In this document: piece after piece, positions 27,244-37,000 of the stretch
How the letters are laid out: the number at the start of each line of letters is the position of its first letter
Position numbering within the stretch: the first letter of the stretch is position 1
Origin: CAZAKZ01 sp964485695
Lineage (GTDB): Bacteria > Planctomycetota > JAFGQW01
Length of the DNA stretch: 64,000 nucleotides
Assembly: GCA_964485695.1 (NCBI GenBank)
Contig: CAZAKZ010000008.1
Coordinates: 1 to 64,000 of the forward strand
Direction of reading: 5' to 3'
Program-made: the position numbers and the translations under genes
The notes under the pieces: generated by a model
Seen by the model: the letters and a program-made list of their open reading frames with translations, nothing else
Told to the model about the DNA's origin: nothing
Databases searched by the model: none

Positions 27244-27245
27244 AC

Positions 27246-28448
27246 ATGCGCATCGCGGACCTGTTTTCCTTGAGCGTGGGGGCCCTCCGGAGCCATCGCC
27301 TGCGATCGCTGCTCTCCATGGTGGGCATCGCCATCGGCATCGCCGCGGTTCTTCTTCTCACCTCCATCGGCGAGGGTACGCGGCAATACATCCTGGCGCA
27401 GTTCACCCAGTTCGGGACCAACCTCCTGGCCATCAATCCGGGCAAGACCGAGACGGTGGGGATTCCCGGCGTCCTCGGGGGCACCACCCACAAGCTCACC
27501 CTCGAGGACGCGGAGGCGATCCGCCGGGTTTCGGCCGTGGAGGACGTGGTGCCGGTGGCCATGGGACAGGCCCGGGTCGAAGCCGGAGACCGGGGTCGAA
27601 GCGTCTACATCTTCGGCGTCACCTCCGCCATGCCGGCGGTGTGGAAGTTCAAGATCCGGCAGGGGTATTTCCTGCCGCCCGGGGATCCGAGGCGGGGGGC
27701 GTCCGTGACCGTGCTGGGGCCCACGTTGAAAAGGGAGCTCTTCGGAGAGACGAGCGCCCTGGGCCGGTTCGTGCGCGTGGCCGGCCTCCGGCTACGCGTC
27801 ATCGGCGTCCTGGAGCCCAAGGGACAGATGCTGGGGTACGACATCGATGATTGTGCCTACGTTCCGGTGTCCACCGCAATGAAGATGTTCAACCTGGACG
27901 AGCTCATGGAGATCGACGTGATGTTCTCCCACGAACGCGTCGTGGACACCGTGGAGGCCGACATTACCCGGCTCCTCACCGAGCGCCACGGCGGCCGGGA
28001 GGACTTTACCCTCACCACCCAGACCGCCATGCTGGAGACCATGGACAACATCATGCAGGTGGTCACCCTGGCCGTGAGCGGCATTGCCGCCGTGTCCCTG
28101 CTGGTGGGCGCCATCGGCATCCTCACCCTCATGTGGATCGCCGTGGGGGAGCGCACCTCCGAGATCGGTCTCACGCGGGCGCTGGGCGCGAGCGCCGGCC
28201 AGGTCCTCGGACTGTTCCTGGTGGAGGCGGTGATCCTGGCGGTGCTCGGCGGCCTCGGGGGGCTGGGTATGGGCCTGGGCCTGGCCGCCGGCCTCCGGAC
28301 TCTGGTGCCGGGGCTCCCCGTGGTCACGCCCGTTGTCTACATCCCGGCCGCCCTCGGCGTCAGCATGGTGACCGGTCTGGTGGCCGGGGTGGTGCCGGCG
28401 CGCAGGGCGGCGGCCCTGGATCCCATCGTGGCGCTCCACGAGGAGTAG
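27246..28448 (+). CDS. MacB/FtsX-type ABC permease, copy 2
   Basis: 400 residues, the same length and layout as the preceding permease, starting two bases after its stop. Conserved blocks include IGIAAVLLLTSIGEGTRQYI, INPGKTETVG, FLPPGDPRRGASVTVLG and VGERTSEIGLTRALGA. Start ATG 27246 is chosen because it matches the permease N-terminus; a longer ORF from 27081 only overlaps copy 1. It arose by tandem duplication and probably pairs with copy 1. Confidence 0.93.
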   Translation: MRIADLFSLSVGALRSHRLRSLLSMVGIAIGIAAVLLLTSIGEGTRQYILAQFTQFGTNLLAINPGKTETVGIPGVLGGTTHKLTLEDAEAIRRVSAVEDVVPVAMGQARVEAGDRGRSVYIFGVTSAMPAVWKFKIRQGYFLPPGDPRRGASVTVLGPTLKRELFGETSALGRFVRVAGLRLRVIGVLEPKGQMLGYDIDDCAYVPVSTAMKMFNLDELMEIDVMFSHERVVDTVEADITRLLTERHGGREDFTLTTQTAMLETMDNIMQVVTLAVSGIAAVSLLVGAIGILTLMWIAVGERTSEIGLTRALGASAGQVLGLFLVEAVILAVLGGLGGLGMGLGLAAGLRTLVPGLPVVTPVVYIPAALGVSMVTGLVAGVVPARRAAALDPIVALHEE

Positions 28449-28512
28449 CCCCTTGCCAGGCGGTCGATGCGGAGAGTAGCATCGGGGAACCTGGTCAAGA
28501 AAGGACGCATGC

Positions 28513-28980
28513 ATGACGCTCGTTTCCAGGGACATCATGTCCACCGACGTTGTCACCATCGAACCGGGCATTACGCTGTCGGAAGCGGGCCGGATCCTCG
28601 TGAATGCGGGAATCTCCGGCGCCCCGGTGGTGACGTCCGGAGGCAACCTCATCGGCATCGTCACCAAGGCCGACATCATCAACCGCTGCCTGGAGGGACG
28701 CCTCGCCCCGGAGCAGAGCCGATCCGTCCTCGGATTCCTCGGTCTCGACCGCCTGCCCCTCTCCGGATCCGAGATGGCCTCCGAGGAGGAGGCCCTGGGC
28801 ACTGTGGACGACCTCATGGTTGAGGACGTGATCACGGTTTCTCCGGAGGCCTCCCTTGTCGAGGTGGCCGAGAAGATGGGGGAGAACCGGATTCACCGCA
28901 TCGTGGTGGTGGACGGAGGTGCCGTGGTGGGCATCATCACCTCGATGGATCTGCTCGCTAACTGGCCGGCGGCGGGGTGA
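28513..28980 (+). CDS. CBS-domain pair protein
   Basis: 155 residues made almost entirely of two CBS motifs. The first is MSTDVVTIEPGITLSEAGRI to GIVTKADIIN; the second is MVEDVITVSPEASLVEVAEK to GIITSMDLL, with an acidic insert of about 40 residues between. Such small proteins bind adenosyl ligands and act as energy sensors, often as regulators of other proteins. AAAGGA precedes ATG 28513. It is convergent with the universal stress protein gene. Confidence 0.9.
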   Translation: MTLVSRDIMSTDVVTIEPGITLSEAGRILVNAGISGAPVVTSGGNLIGIVTKADIINRCLEGRLAPEQSRSVLGFLGLDRLPLSGSEMASEEEALGTVDDLMVEDVITVSPEASLVEVAEKMGENRIHRIVVVDGGAVVGIITSMDLLANWPAAG

Positions 28981-29003
28981 TCGCTACATATCTCTGAAGT
29001 TCT

Positions 29004-29492
29004 CTAAAGTCGGACGAATTCAGCCGCTGGTTCGCAGATGCTCAGGACCGGGATGGCGGTGGTGCGGATCACCCGCTCCGTGGTGCAGTCATGGTTGGCG
29101 AGGTCCGTGTCGCCGTACCCGTGATTGCCCATGATGATCATGCCGGCGCCCCGCTGCTCGGCCACCCGCACGATTTCCTCATGCACCTTTCCCTCCACCA
29201 CCTCGACGGAGGGGGGCGGCGTCAGGTCGGAGAAATGCCTGTCCACAAAGGTGCGCAGCCGCTGCTCGGTACGGCCGGAACGTCCCAGCCGGTCCGTCTT
29301 CGTCACCAGCCCCGAGGTGTCGGGCTCCAGACTCCAGGAGCCCACCCAGTTCTCGATGAGACCCTCGGAGACGTGGATGCAGTGAATCCTCGCCCCGAAT
29401 GTCGCAGCCATCTTGCGCGCCAGGGGAACCGCGAGAGCCGCCGTGTCCGACAGGTCGGTCGGGAACAGAATGGAAGTGATGTGGGTCTTCAT
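29004..29492 (-). CDS. universal stress protein (UspA family)
   Basis: 162 residues. The N-terminal strand SILFPTDLSDTA is the Usp signature. The ATP-binding motif near the C-terminus appears as IIMGNHGYGDTDLAN...TTERVIRTTAIPVLSI, in place of the usual GxxGxxxxxxGS(V). The phosphate loop is therefore altered and ATP binding is uncertain. ATG 29492 has AGGAAG upstream; the frame extends seven codons further without a better start. Confidence 0.9.
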   Translation of the reverse strand: MKTHITSILFPTDLSDTAALAVPLARKMAATFGARIHCIHVSEGLIENWVGSWSLEPDTSGLVTKTDRLGRSGRTEQRLRTFVDRHFSDLTPPPSVEVVEGKVHEEIVRVAEQRGAGMIIMGNHGYGDTDLANHDCTTERVIRTTAIPVLSICEPAAEFVRL

Positions 29493-29993
29493 GGTTCTGC
29501 TGCTTCCTGTCAATCCGAATGCCGCGTTGCCATGGAAAAGATCAGCGTGTCACTCGCGGGGCCGGACGCACTGAAGTCGTCCGGTTCCGGAACTTTTCAG
29601 GCGCTCGAAGGGATTTGAATCTTTCTTCGTGCGGTGGACACGGGACTCTCCGTGATCCACCACGAGAACCACCCTCGTGCGCGTATTTTGCCCTGAATTG
29701 CATAGACATGCAAATCCTTTGTCTTCCCTATATCGACGGATCTCCCAGGTTTCCGAAGACGGGAGCAGCAAATGCAGGCATGAAACAAGAACCTCGCGGG
29801 CGGCGCTTCGGCCTCGGGCAGTAAGGCAATCGTTTGGGATGTGGGAGGTTACGGACGTTTCTCGATCGTTGATTACGCCGTCGCCTTCCGGAGTCAGCGT
29901 CCCCTGTTCCCTGATACGGCCACGAAAGGGGGGGGGGTATGCATACCAGTATCTCGAGACATTCATTTCTGGTATGGACGGGGTGCAGTCGCC
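29493..29993. other. non-coding stretch with inverted repeat and G10 tract
   Basis: No supported gene. It holds TTGCAT-N4-ATGCAA (29698-29713), an operator-like inverted repeat, and a run of ten Gs at 29928-29937, 57 bases before the ATG of the broken propeller gene. Base composition is lower in GC than the neighbours. Confidence 0.4.
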
Positions 29994-30867
29994 ATGACAT
30001 ACGCACGTTGGAAGTTAACTCGTGTTTTGGTGATCCTGCTCGTGGCAGGCGTGGGTTCATTTCCGGCGCAACCCATGGACGGGGATTTGCTTGTCGGATG
30101 CACGTTCAGTGGAGGTCCCACGGGATTACTGGGCTATCTTCCTGCAAGGACATCCTTCCTTTCGACGCTTGTTATGGAGCCATCTGGAGTCCTCTTCCAC
30201 GACCCTGAAATGGATGAGAACAACGTCGGCGTTATCATGGGCTCCTACGACAATAATCGTCAACTTTCACGCGCGCATGTGCTCCGAGCGAGCCCCTAGG
30301 CCAGCTTAATACATTGGGTACGGTGCCCTGGGTTTCAAGACCCGTGAATGTCAAGCTGGATTACGACGGAATGTGGATCTTGTCGGGCAACGACAACCCG
30401 AACCGAAACGACTTCTTGTGGGGGCTTCCCGTCGGGGGGGGTGCCGTGACCACGTTCTTCTCGGCAGGGATCGCCGTCTACGGGACGCGTCGGATGGTCT
30501 GTTCTGGCTCGGGGCTGCCGGGAACGCGGGTCAGCGTGCGGCTGCAGAGTCGGCGCCCTGGCGATGCGGGCAAGCCCTATATCCTCGGCTGCAGCTTCGC
30601 CCGCCGACCGGGTATCCCTGTCCCAGGGGGAACGCCATTGACCTCAACCCACAGAGCCTGTTGTTCCTCTCCGCGGGCGGGCTTGTGCCCGGCATCTTCC
30701 AGGGATTTCAGGGCGTTACGGATTCCATGGGAAATGCTTCGGCCTGGGTCAACATCCCAGCGTCGCTACCACGAGGGCTGGGAATCACAGTCTTTGTCGC
30801 CGGAATCATCCAGGATTCGACTCGCATTCGCACGGTCACCAACACGCACTGGTTCGTCCTGAACTGA
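29994..30867 (+). pseudogene. frameshifted secreted propeller-type protein with shared C-terminal domain
   Basis: The coding sense runs through three frames. Frame one starts at ATG 29994 with a signal peptide (LTRVLVILLVAGVGSFPA) and stops at 30299. The sense then continues in the next frame (QLNTLGTVPWVSRPVNVKLDYDG, through AGKPYILGCSFARRPG). It continues again in the third frame from about 30635 (IDLNPQSLLFLS, FQGFQGVTD, ending THWFVLN at 30867). The joined product of about 290 residues is a member of the propeller/C-terminal-domain family of this window. The shifts fall near short homopolymers (CCCC near 30293; GGGGG near 30626). They may be true decay or sequencing error. Confidence 0.75.
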
Positions 30868-30942
30868 CTTCGCCAGGTTGCTTACTTAGCCCAAGGTCGA
30901 CAGGGAAATTCTCCGCATAACCGTATTTTGATCATGACATTT

Positions 30943-30960
30943 TGTTAGGAATGTGTTAGG
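30943..30960 (+). repeat. two TGTTAGG direct repeats one helical turn apart
   Basis: TGTTAGG occurs at 30943-30949 and 30954-30960, an 11-base period, in an AT-rich stretch 75-92 bases before the HNH gene start. This spacing is common for regulator half-sites on one DNA face. No regulator can be named. Confidence 0.35.
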
Positions 30961-31034
30961 GTATTTAGTGCGCACCCGATCAACGTTTCATTTCTGTTTT
31001 GCATGGGGATTCAAGCTTCACCTGGAGATTATCG

Positions 31035-32339
31035 ATGATCGCACCCGCACCGGCATCCACCCTCTCCTCTCCCGTCATTCCGCTCGCCTCTGCTGATCAG
31101 ATCCATACGTACCTGGTCGAGGCCTTCCGCATCGGCAACCGCGCCCGGCTGCGTTTTGCCCGTCTGCTTGCCGCCCTATCGTCCTCCAGGCAATACCTGC
31201 AGCTGGGCCATCCCAGCATCATGCAGTACGCCGAGCGACACTTCGGTATGCAGCGCTCCGAGACGTACGAGCATCTACGCGTGGCGGAGATCATCGATGA
31301 ACTCCCCATGTGTCGTGACGCCTTTGAAAACGGCAAGCTCTCCTGGTCCGTGCTGAAGTTGATCACGCGCGTGGCAAAGAGCGAGACCGAGAAGTCATGG
31401 CTGGAGTTCGCCAGGAACCGGTCCTTCAATGAACTTCGTGTCGAGGTGCAGGACGCCGTCCAGAAGAACCGCTCTCACCCTCGCACCGACCGGTACGGTC
31501 TCCCCAACCTGACGGTGAAGTTCACTCTGGAACTGACCCTGGAGGAAAAGCAGCGCCTGGAGACCGCACTCGAGAAAGCGGGTGCGGAGATCGCGCCGGC
31601 CATGGGGGAGACGCAGCTGGAGCCCAAGGACGTCGTCCTTTACATGATGGAGCGCTTTCTAAAAACGGATTCCGAGGGAACACCGGAGGGACGCAGAGAG
31701 CGAGGTGACTCCCCGTACACGATCCTATATCACCAGTGTCCGGAATGCCGGCGGACAAGGATCATGACCGGGGACGGGTCGGTCGAGATGTCTCCCGTGA
31801 GTGTGGATCGGCTGGGTGGCGATGCTGTTGTGGATGCCCTGGAAGAGGACATCGATCGGCCGAATCCGGAAGCCCTTGCCCGACGGGTGAAGTTGCGCGA
31901 TGGGAACCAGTGTCAGAATCCTGGGTGCGGCAACCGGGGGAAGCTCCACGCGCACCACATTCAATACCGTTCTCATGGCGGCCGGACCCTTCCCGTGAAC
32001 GAGGTCGCTGTGTGCACTTTGTGCCACACATTGCTGCACGCAGGTCTTCTCGAGGTCGCGGGGGACATGGATACAGGACTGGACTGGAAGTCCCGATCGG
32101 AGCGGATCGCCGTGGACTCCGGTCCGGACGCGGCCGCCCTCATGGAGATCCCGAGGGTCAAGCCGTCTGTTACTGCAGACACTGCCGACATCGAGACGGT
32201 CTCCGGTGCGCTCGAGCGCCTGGGTCTCTCGAGGAGGGAAGCCCGCGCCCGAGTGGAGCATGCCTGGAGCGAGGTTGCGATAGACGGGCAAGCCCTGGAG
32301 GAGGAGGTGCTTCTTGCTCAGGCGCTCAGGGCGTCCTGA
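31035..32339 (+). CDS. HNH endonuclease-like protein with RuvA-III-like tail
   Basis: 434 residues. The N-terminal two-thirds is helical and resembles the DUF222-type region found before HNH domains. The HNH core has C293/C298 (CQNPGC), HAHHI, the conserved Asn (PVNEVAVC) and CTLCHTLLH, so zinc ligands and the catalytic His are present. The tail (about 383-430: IETVSGALERLGLSRREARARV) resembles domain III of RuvA (inference). ATG 31035 has GGAG nine bases upstream. A fragment of a relative lies at 246-363. Its 3' end overlaps trmO, on the other strand, by 14 bases. Function is unknown; such genes are often multicopy. Confidence 0.85.
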   Translation: MIAPAPASTLSSPVIPLASADQIHTYLVEAFRIGNRARLRFARLLAALSSSRQYLQLGHPSIMQYAERHFGMQRSETYEHLRVAEIIDELPMCRDAFENGKLSWSVLKLITRVAKSETEKSWLEFARNRSFNELRVEVQDAVQKNRSHPRTDRYGLPNLTVKFTLELTLEEKQRLETALEKAGAEIAPAMGETQLEPKDVVLYMMERFLKTDSEGTPEGRRERGDSPYTILYHQCPECRRTRIMTGDGSVEMSPVSVDRLGGDAVVDALEEDIDRPNPEALARRVKLRDGNQCQNPGCGNRGKLHAHHIQYRSHGGRTLPVNEVAVCTLCHTLLHAGLLEVAGDMDTGLDWKSRSERIAVDSGPDAAALMEIPRVKPSVTADTADIETVSGALERLGLSRREARARVEHAWSEVAIDGQALEEEVLLAQALRAS

Positions 32340-33036
32340 GGTCCCGGATCTCGATAACCCGGCACCGCGTGCCCTGCATTTCCCAGTGCACGTCGAAGTC
32401 CATGACCCGGGCGGCGTACCGGGCGTCGTCGTCGCGCTGGAAAGCGGGGCGGGGATCCAGGCCGAGGATCCGGGTGATGAGCGCTTCCAGATCGGGATAG
32501 CCCTCCTTTGAAACGCGGCGCACGAAGGTACGGGCCTCCTCGGAGAACGTGACCTCGAGGGCCGGCCACTCGGGCGCCTTCTCCAGCCAGCCCGTCCGCA
32601 CCTCGCCGCGGGCAATGTCACCGCCCGGAAGGTAGGGCTTGATGTCCAGGACGGGCGTGCCGTCCAGGAAGTCCACACCGGATACGTGGATTGCGGGAGA
32701 GCTCTCGTCAGGTTCCACGCCTTCCAGGCGCACCAGGGAGAGGCCGATGGGATTGGGGCGGTGGGGGGACCGGGTGGCGAACACACCCATCTTCCGGGTT
32801 CCGCCCAGCCGGGGCGGCCGGACAAGGAGCTTCCCGTCGTCGTTTTCGTGGCCGTGGAAGACGAAGAGAATCCAGACGTGGCTGAAGCCCTCCAGGCCCT
32901 GGAGGCCGTCGCGCATGGCGGGATCCAGCCGCACCACGGCCCGGGCCTCCGGCGCCAGGCCGGCCTGACGCGGGATGCCGAACTTCTCCTTGAAGGGGGA
33001 TTCCAGGTAGCCGATGGGCTTGAATGTCGTGTTCAT
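32326..33036 (-). CDS. trmO: tRNA (N6-threonylcarbamoyladenosine(37)-N6)-methyltransferase TrmO
   Basis: 236 residues. Diagnostic TsaA/TrmO motifs are all present: FSHVWILFVFH, GVFATRSPHRPNPIGLSLVRL and GTPVLDIKPYLP. The C-terminal part (about 150-236) matches the usual accessory domain. The enzyme uses S-adenosylmethionine to methylate t6A at position 37 of ACY-reading threonine tRNAs. The start lies 7 bases after the dihydroorotate-dehydrogenase-like gene, so it is probably the last gene of the nifJ operon. Confidence 0.93.
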   Translation of the reverse strand: MNTTFKPIGYLESPFKEKFGIPRQAGLAPEARAVVRLDPAMRDGLQGLEGFSHVWILFVFHGHENDDGKLLVRPPRLGGTRKMGVFATRSPHRPNPIGLSLVRLEGVEPDESSPAIHVSGVDFLDGTPVLDIKPYLPGGDIARGEVRTGWLEKAPEWPALEVTFSEEARTFVRRVSKEGYPDLEALITRILGLDPRPAFQRDDDARYAARVMDFDVHWEMQGTRCRVIEIRDLRTP

Positions 33037-33043
33037 CGGGGCC

Positions 33044-33994
33044 CTACATGCGCTTGTAGTTCTCGAGGACCTTGATGTAGTTGGCGCGGAGGCACGCGGA
33101 GAGGTCGGCCATGGACTCCCAGCTCAGGGCGCCCTTCATCTGCTCCACGGATTCGTAGTCCCGCTCTTCCATCCATTTGGTGAGGTCGCTCACCAGGGTG
33201 GTGATGTGAGCGACATCCTTTTCCAGCAGGGCGGAGGCGGTCATGACGACATCGGCGCCCGCCAGGAGGTACTTGATGACCTCGTCCACGCCGTGGACTC
33301 CGCTCGTGGCGGCCAGGGAAACGTCCAGGTGTCTGTAGAGGAGGGCGATCCACATCATGGGGAGGCGGATCTCGTGGGGCCGGCTGAGATGGAGGGTCGG
33401 TTTCACCTCGAGGGTTTCGAGGTCGTAGTCCGGCTGGTAGAACCGGTTGAAGAGCACCAGGGCGTCGGCACCGGCTTCGACGAAGCTCCGGGCCGCGTTG
33501 GCCAGGGAGCTGAAGAAGGGACTCAGCTTCAGGGCCACGGGCACGGTGACCGAGGACTTCACGGCCTGGATCAAGTCGACGTATTTCTGCTCGACGTCGG
33601 CGGCCGTCTCATCCATATCCGTGGGGAAGTAGTAGGCATTCAGCTCGATGGCACTGGCACCGGCGTCCTGCATCTTTCCGGCGTAGTCGATCCAGCTCTG
33701 GCACGAGATGCCGTTGAGACTGCCCATGACGGGGATGTCCACCTGGGTGCAGGCCTGGTGGAGGAGGTCCAGGTAGCGCTCCGGGTGGACGTCATAGTCC
33801 TCGAGCCTCGGGAAACAGGAGAGGGTTCCGGCCCCGTTGTGGATCTGCTCCTCGAACACGGAGAACATCACCACGGCGGCCGCGCCCGCCTCCTCCATCT
33901 TTCGGATGGTATCGATGTTTCCGGAGAGGGGGGAGGCGGAGACCATGAGGGGATTCTGGAGATCCATGCCCATGTAGGTCGTTCGCAGGTCCAT
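33044..33994 (-). CDS. dihydroorotate dehydrogenase-like FMN protein
   Basis: 316 residues with a TIM-barrel of the class 1 dihydroorotate dehydrogenase type: DLRTTYMGMDLQNPLMVSASPLSG, ASAIELNAYYFPTDMDE, VPVALKLSPFFSS, LAATSGVHGVDEVIKYLLAGADVVMTASALL. The variable middle differs from true PyrD. Proteins of this subgroup are commonly encoded beside pyruvate:ferredoxin oxidoreductase and have no settled function. The start ATG 33994 follows GGGGAGG; 22 bases separate it from nifJ. Cytoplasmic. Confidence 0.9.
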   Translation of the reverse strand: MDLRTTYMGMDLQNPLMVSASPLSGNIDTIRKMEEAGAAAVVMFSVFEEQIHNGAGTLSCFPRLEDYDVHPERYLDLLHQACTQVDIPVMGSLNGISCQSWIDYAGKMQDAGASAIELNAYYFPTDMDETAADVEQKYVDLIQAVKSSVTVPVALKLSPFFSSLANAARSFVEAGADALVLFNRFYQPDYDLETLEVKPTLHLSRPHEIRLPMMWIALLYRHLDVSLAATSGVHGVDEVIKYLLAGADVVMTASALLEKDVAHITTLVSDLTKWMEERDYESVEQMKGALSWESMADLSACLRANYIKVLENYKRM

Positions 33995-34016
33995 GGTGTT
34001 CCGCCTCCCCGGCCGA

Positions 34017-37000
34017 TCACTCCTTCCCGCTGCTCGAACTCCTTGCAGCGAGCTCCTGATACACACTCCACTTCTCCTGGATGTCCTTGTTGGCGAGGTC
34101 CAGCAGGCGCGCTGCCTCCTCCGGCATGCGGCGGGAGAGCTCGTTGTACCGGACTTCGTTGTAGGCGTAGTCCTTGAAGGGGATGGCCGGCGGTTTGGAA
34201 TCGAGCCGGAAGGTGCCCGGCCCGTCCTCGCCCGGCTGGTAGCGGAAGAGCGGCCAGTACCCGGATTCGACGGCGAGCTTCTGCTGCTCGAGGCCCTTCT
34301 GCAAATCGATACCGTGGGCGATGCAGTGGGAATAGGCGATGATCAGCGAAGGCCCTCTGTAGGTCTCGGCCTCGTGGAAGGCGTTCAAGGTGTGCTGGAG
34401 CTTGGCGCCCATGGCCACCTGGGCCACGTAGATGTTGCCGTAGGAGACGGCAAGCATGCCGAGGTCTTTCTTCCGTGCCTGCTTGCCGCCCTCCGCGAAC
34501 CGCGCCACGGCTCCGCGCGGCGTGGCCTTGGACGCCTGGCCGCCGGTGTTGGAATAGACCTCGGTGTCGAGGACCAGCACGTTCACGTTCTTGCCGCTGG
34601 CGAGCACGTGGTCGAGGCCTCCGAAGCCGATGTCATAGGCCCAGCCGTCGCCGCCCATGATCCAGACGCTGCGCCGGACCAGGTGGCCAGCGAGAGAGAG
34701 GAGCTGGCGGGCCCGGGGATCATCCAGACCGGCGAGTTTATTCTCGAGTGCCGCCACGCGTTCTCGCTGTCTGTCGATTTGGTCCTTGGTCTCCTGGGGC
34801 GCCTCCAAGATCTCCTTGGCCAGAGGCTCGCCGACCTGGGAGGCAAGGCCCTCGAGCAGTTCCTCCGCGATCCGGCCGTGCTGGTCGACGGTGAGTCGGA
34901 ATCCGAATCCGAACTCGGCGTTGTCCTCGAACAGGGAGTTGGACCAGGCGGGGCCCCGGCCGTTTCGGTCCACGGACCAGGGCGTGGTGGGCAGGTTGCC
35001 GCCGTAGATGGAGGAGCAGCCGGTGGCGTTGGCCAACAGGAGCCGGTCTCCGTAGAGCTGGGAGAGCAGCTTGACGTAGGGCGTTTCCCCGCATCCGGCG
35101 CACGCCCCGGAATACTCGAACAGGGGTTTGAGGAACTGGACGCCCCGGACCTTGGTGGTGTCCACTTCGGCCGAATCGAGGTCGGGAATCGTTTCGAAGA
35201 ACTCCAGGTTCTGTTTTTCCTGCTCGAGGATAGGGAGTTTCGAGCCCATGTTGATGGCCTTCAGGTCCTCGTCAGCCTTGTCCTTGACCGGGCAGGTCTC
35301 CACGCACAGAGCGCAGCCGGTGCAGTCCTCGACCGCGACCTGCAGGAGAAACTTCCGGTCCTCCTGGCCCTTGACGCGGAGCGCCGAGGACTTGAGTCCG
35401 GCCGGCGCGCCCTCGAGGAGGGACGCGTCGCAGTGCTTGGCGCGGATCACGCCGTGCGGGCAGACCATGGAACAGTTGCCGCACTGGATGCAGATGTCGG
35501 GATTCCACACGGGAACGGTCAGGGAGACGTTTCGCTTTTCCCACCGCGTCGTTCCGGTTGGATACGTCCCGTCCGGCGGCATGGCGCTCACCGGGAGCTC
35601 GTCGCCCCGGCCCGCCATGATGACGGAGGTGACGTCCTGCACGAACTCGGGCGCGCGGTCGGACACCACCGCAGGCAGATCGAGCTGACTCGTCACCTCG
35701 GCCGGCACTTCGATCTTGTGCAGGTTTTCCACGGCCTTGTCCACGGCCGTGAAGTTCTTCTCCACAACCTCCTTGCCCCGCTTGCCGTAGGTCTTCTCGA
35801 TGGCCTCCTTGATCTTCAGGATGGCCTCGTCCCTTGGGAGGACGCCGGAGATGGCGAAGAAACAGGTCTGGAGAATGGTATTCATCCGGGACCCCATGCC
35901 CGTGTCCTCGGCCACCTTGTAAGCGTCGATGACGTAGAACTCGATTTTCTTCTCGATGAGCTGCTCCTGGACGGGCCGGGGCAGCTTGTCCCACACCTCG
36001 TCGGGGCCGTACGGGCTGTTCAGCAACAGAGTGGCGCCCGGATTGGCGTGCTTCAGGACGTCCGCCTTTTCGAGGAAATTGAACTGGTGGCAGCCGATGA
36101 AGTTGGCGGACTGGATCAGATAGGTGGACCGGATCGTTTCCGGGCCGAAGCGCAGGTGCGACGTGGTCTGGGACCCCGACTTCTTCGAGTCGTAGACGAA
36201 GAAGCCCTGGGCGTTGAAGTCGGTCTCCTCGCCGATGATCTTGATGGAGTTCTTGTTGGCGCCCACGGTGCCGTCGGCGCCCAGGCCGAAGAAGATGCAC
36301 CGGAAGGCGTTCTCCGCCTCGGTGCTGAAGGTCGGATCGTAGTCGAGGCTGGTGTGGGTGACGTCGTCGCGGATGCCGATGGTGAAGTGGTTCTTGGGCT
36401 TTTCCTTGGCGAGTTCGTCGAGAACGCCCTTTACCATGGCGGGCGTGAACTCCTTGGAGGAGAGGCCGTAGCGGCCGCCTGTGATCCCGGGTAGGGTTCC
36501 CATGGGAAGGGTGCCCGCCGCAGCCGCCTCGCTCAGAGCGGTCACCACGTCCTGATACAGGGGCTCTCCGAGGGCCCCCGGCTCCTTGGTGCGGTCGAGG
36601 ACGGCGATGGATCGGGTGGTCTCGGGCAGCACCCCGAGGAGGTGCCTGGCGGAGAAAGGCCGGAACAGGTGGATCTGGATCAGGCCCACACGCTCGCCCT
36701 GTTTTCCGAGGAACTCGATGGTCTCGCGCGCCGCTTCCGCGCCGGAGCCCATGAGGATGAGGACGCGCTCGGCGTCGGGGGCACCGTGATAGTCGAACAG
36801 CCGGTAGTTCCTTCCGGTGATCTCGGCAAAACGGTTCATGGCGCCTTCCACGATACCGGGCAAGGCGGCGTAGAACGGATTCACGGTCTCGCGGGCCTGG
36901 AAGAAGACGTCCGGATTCTGGGCCGTGCCCCGGACCACCGGGTGGTCGGGGCTGAGGCCCCGGCTGCGGTGGGCGAAGACGAGGTCGTCGTCGATCATGG

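Noticed and set aside
29550..29966. 138-residue minus-strand ORF upstream of the broken propeller gene.
   Set aside because: It reads through the G10 tract, has no ribosome site and shows no protein-like pattern.
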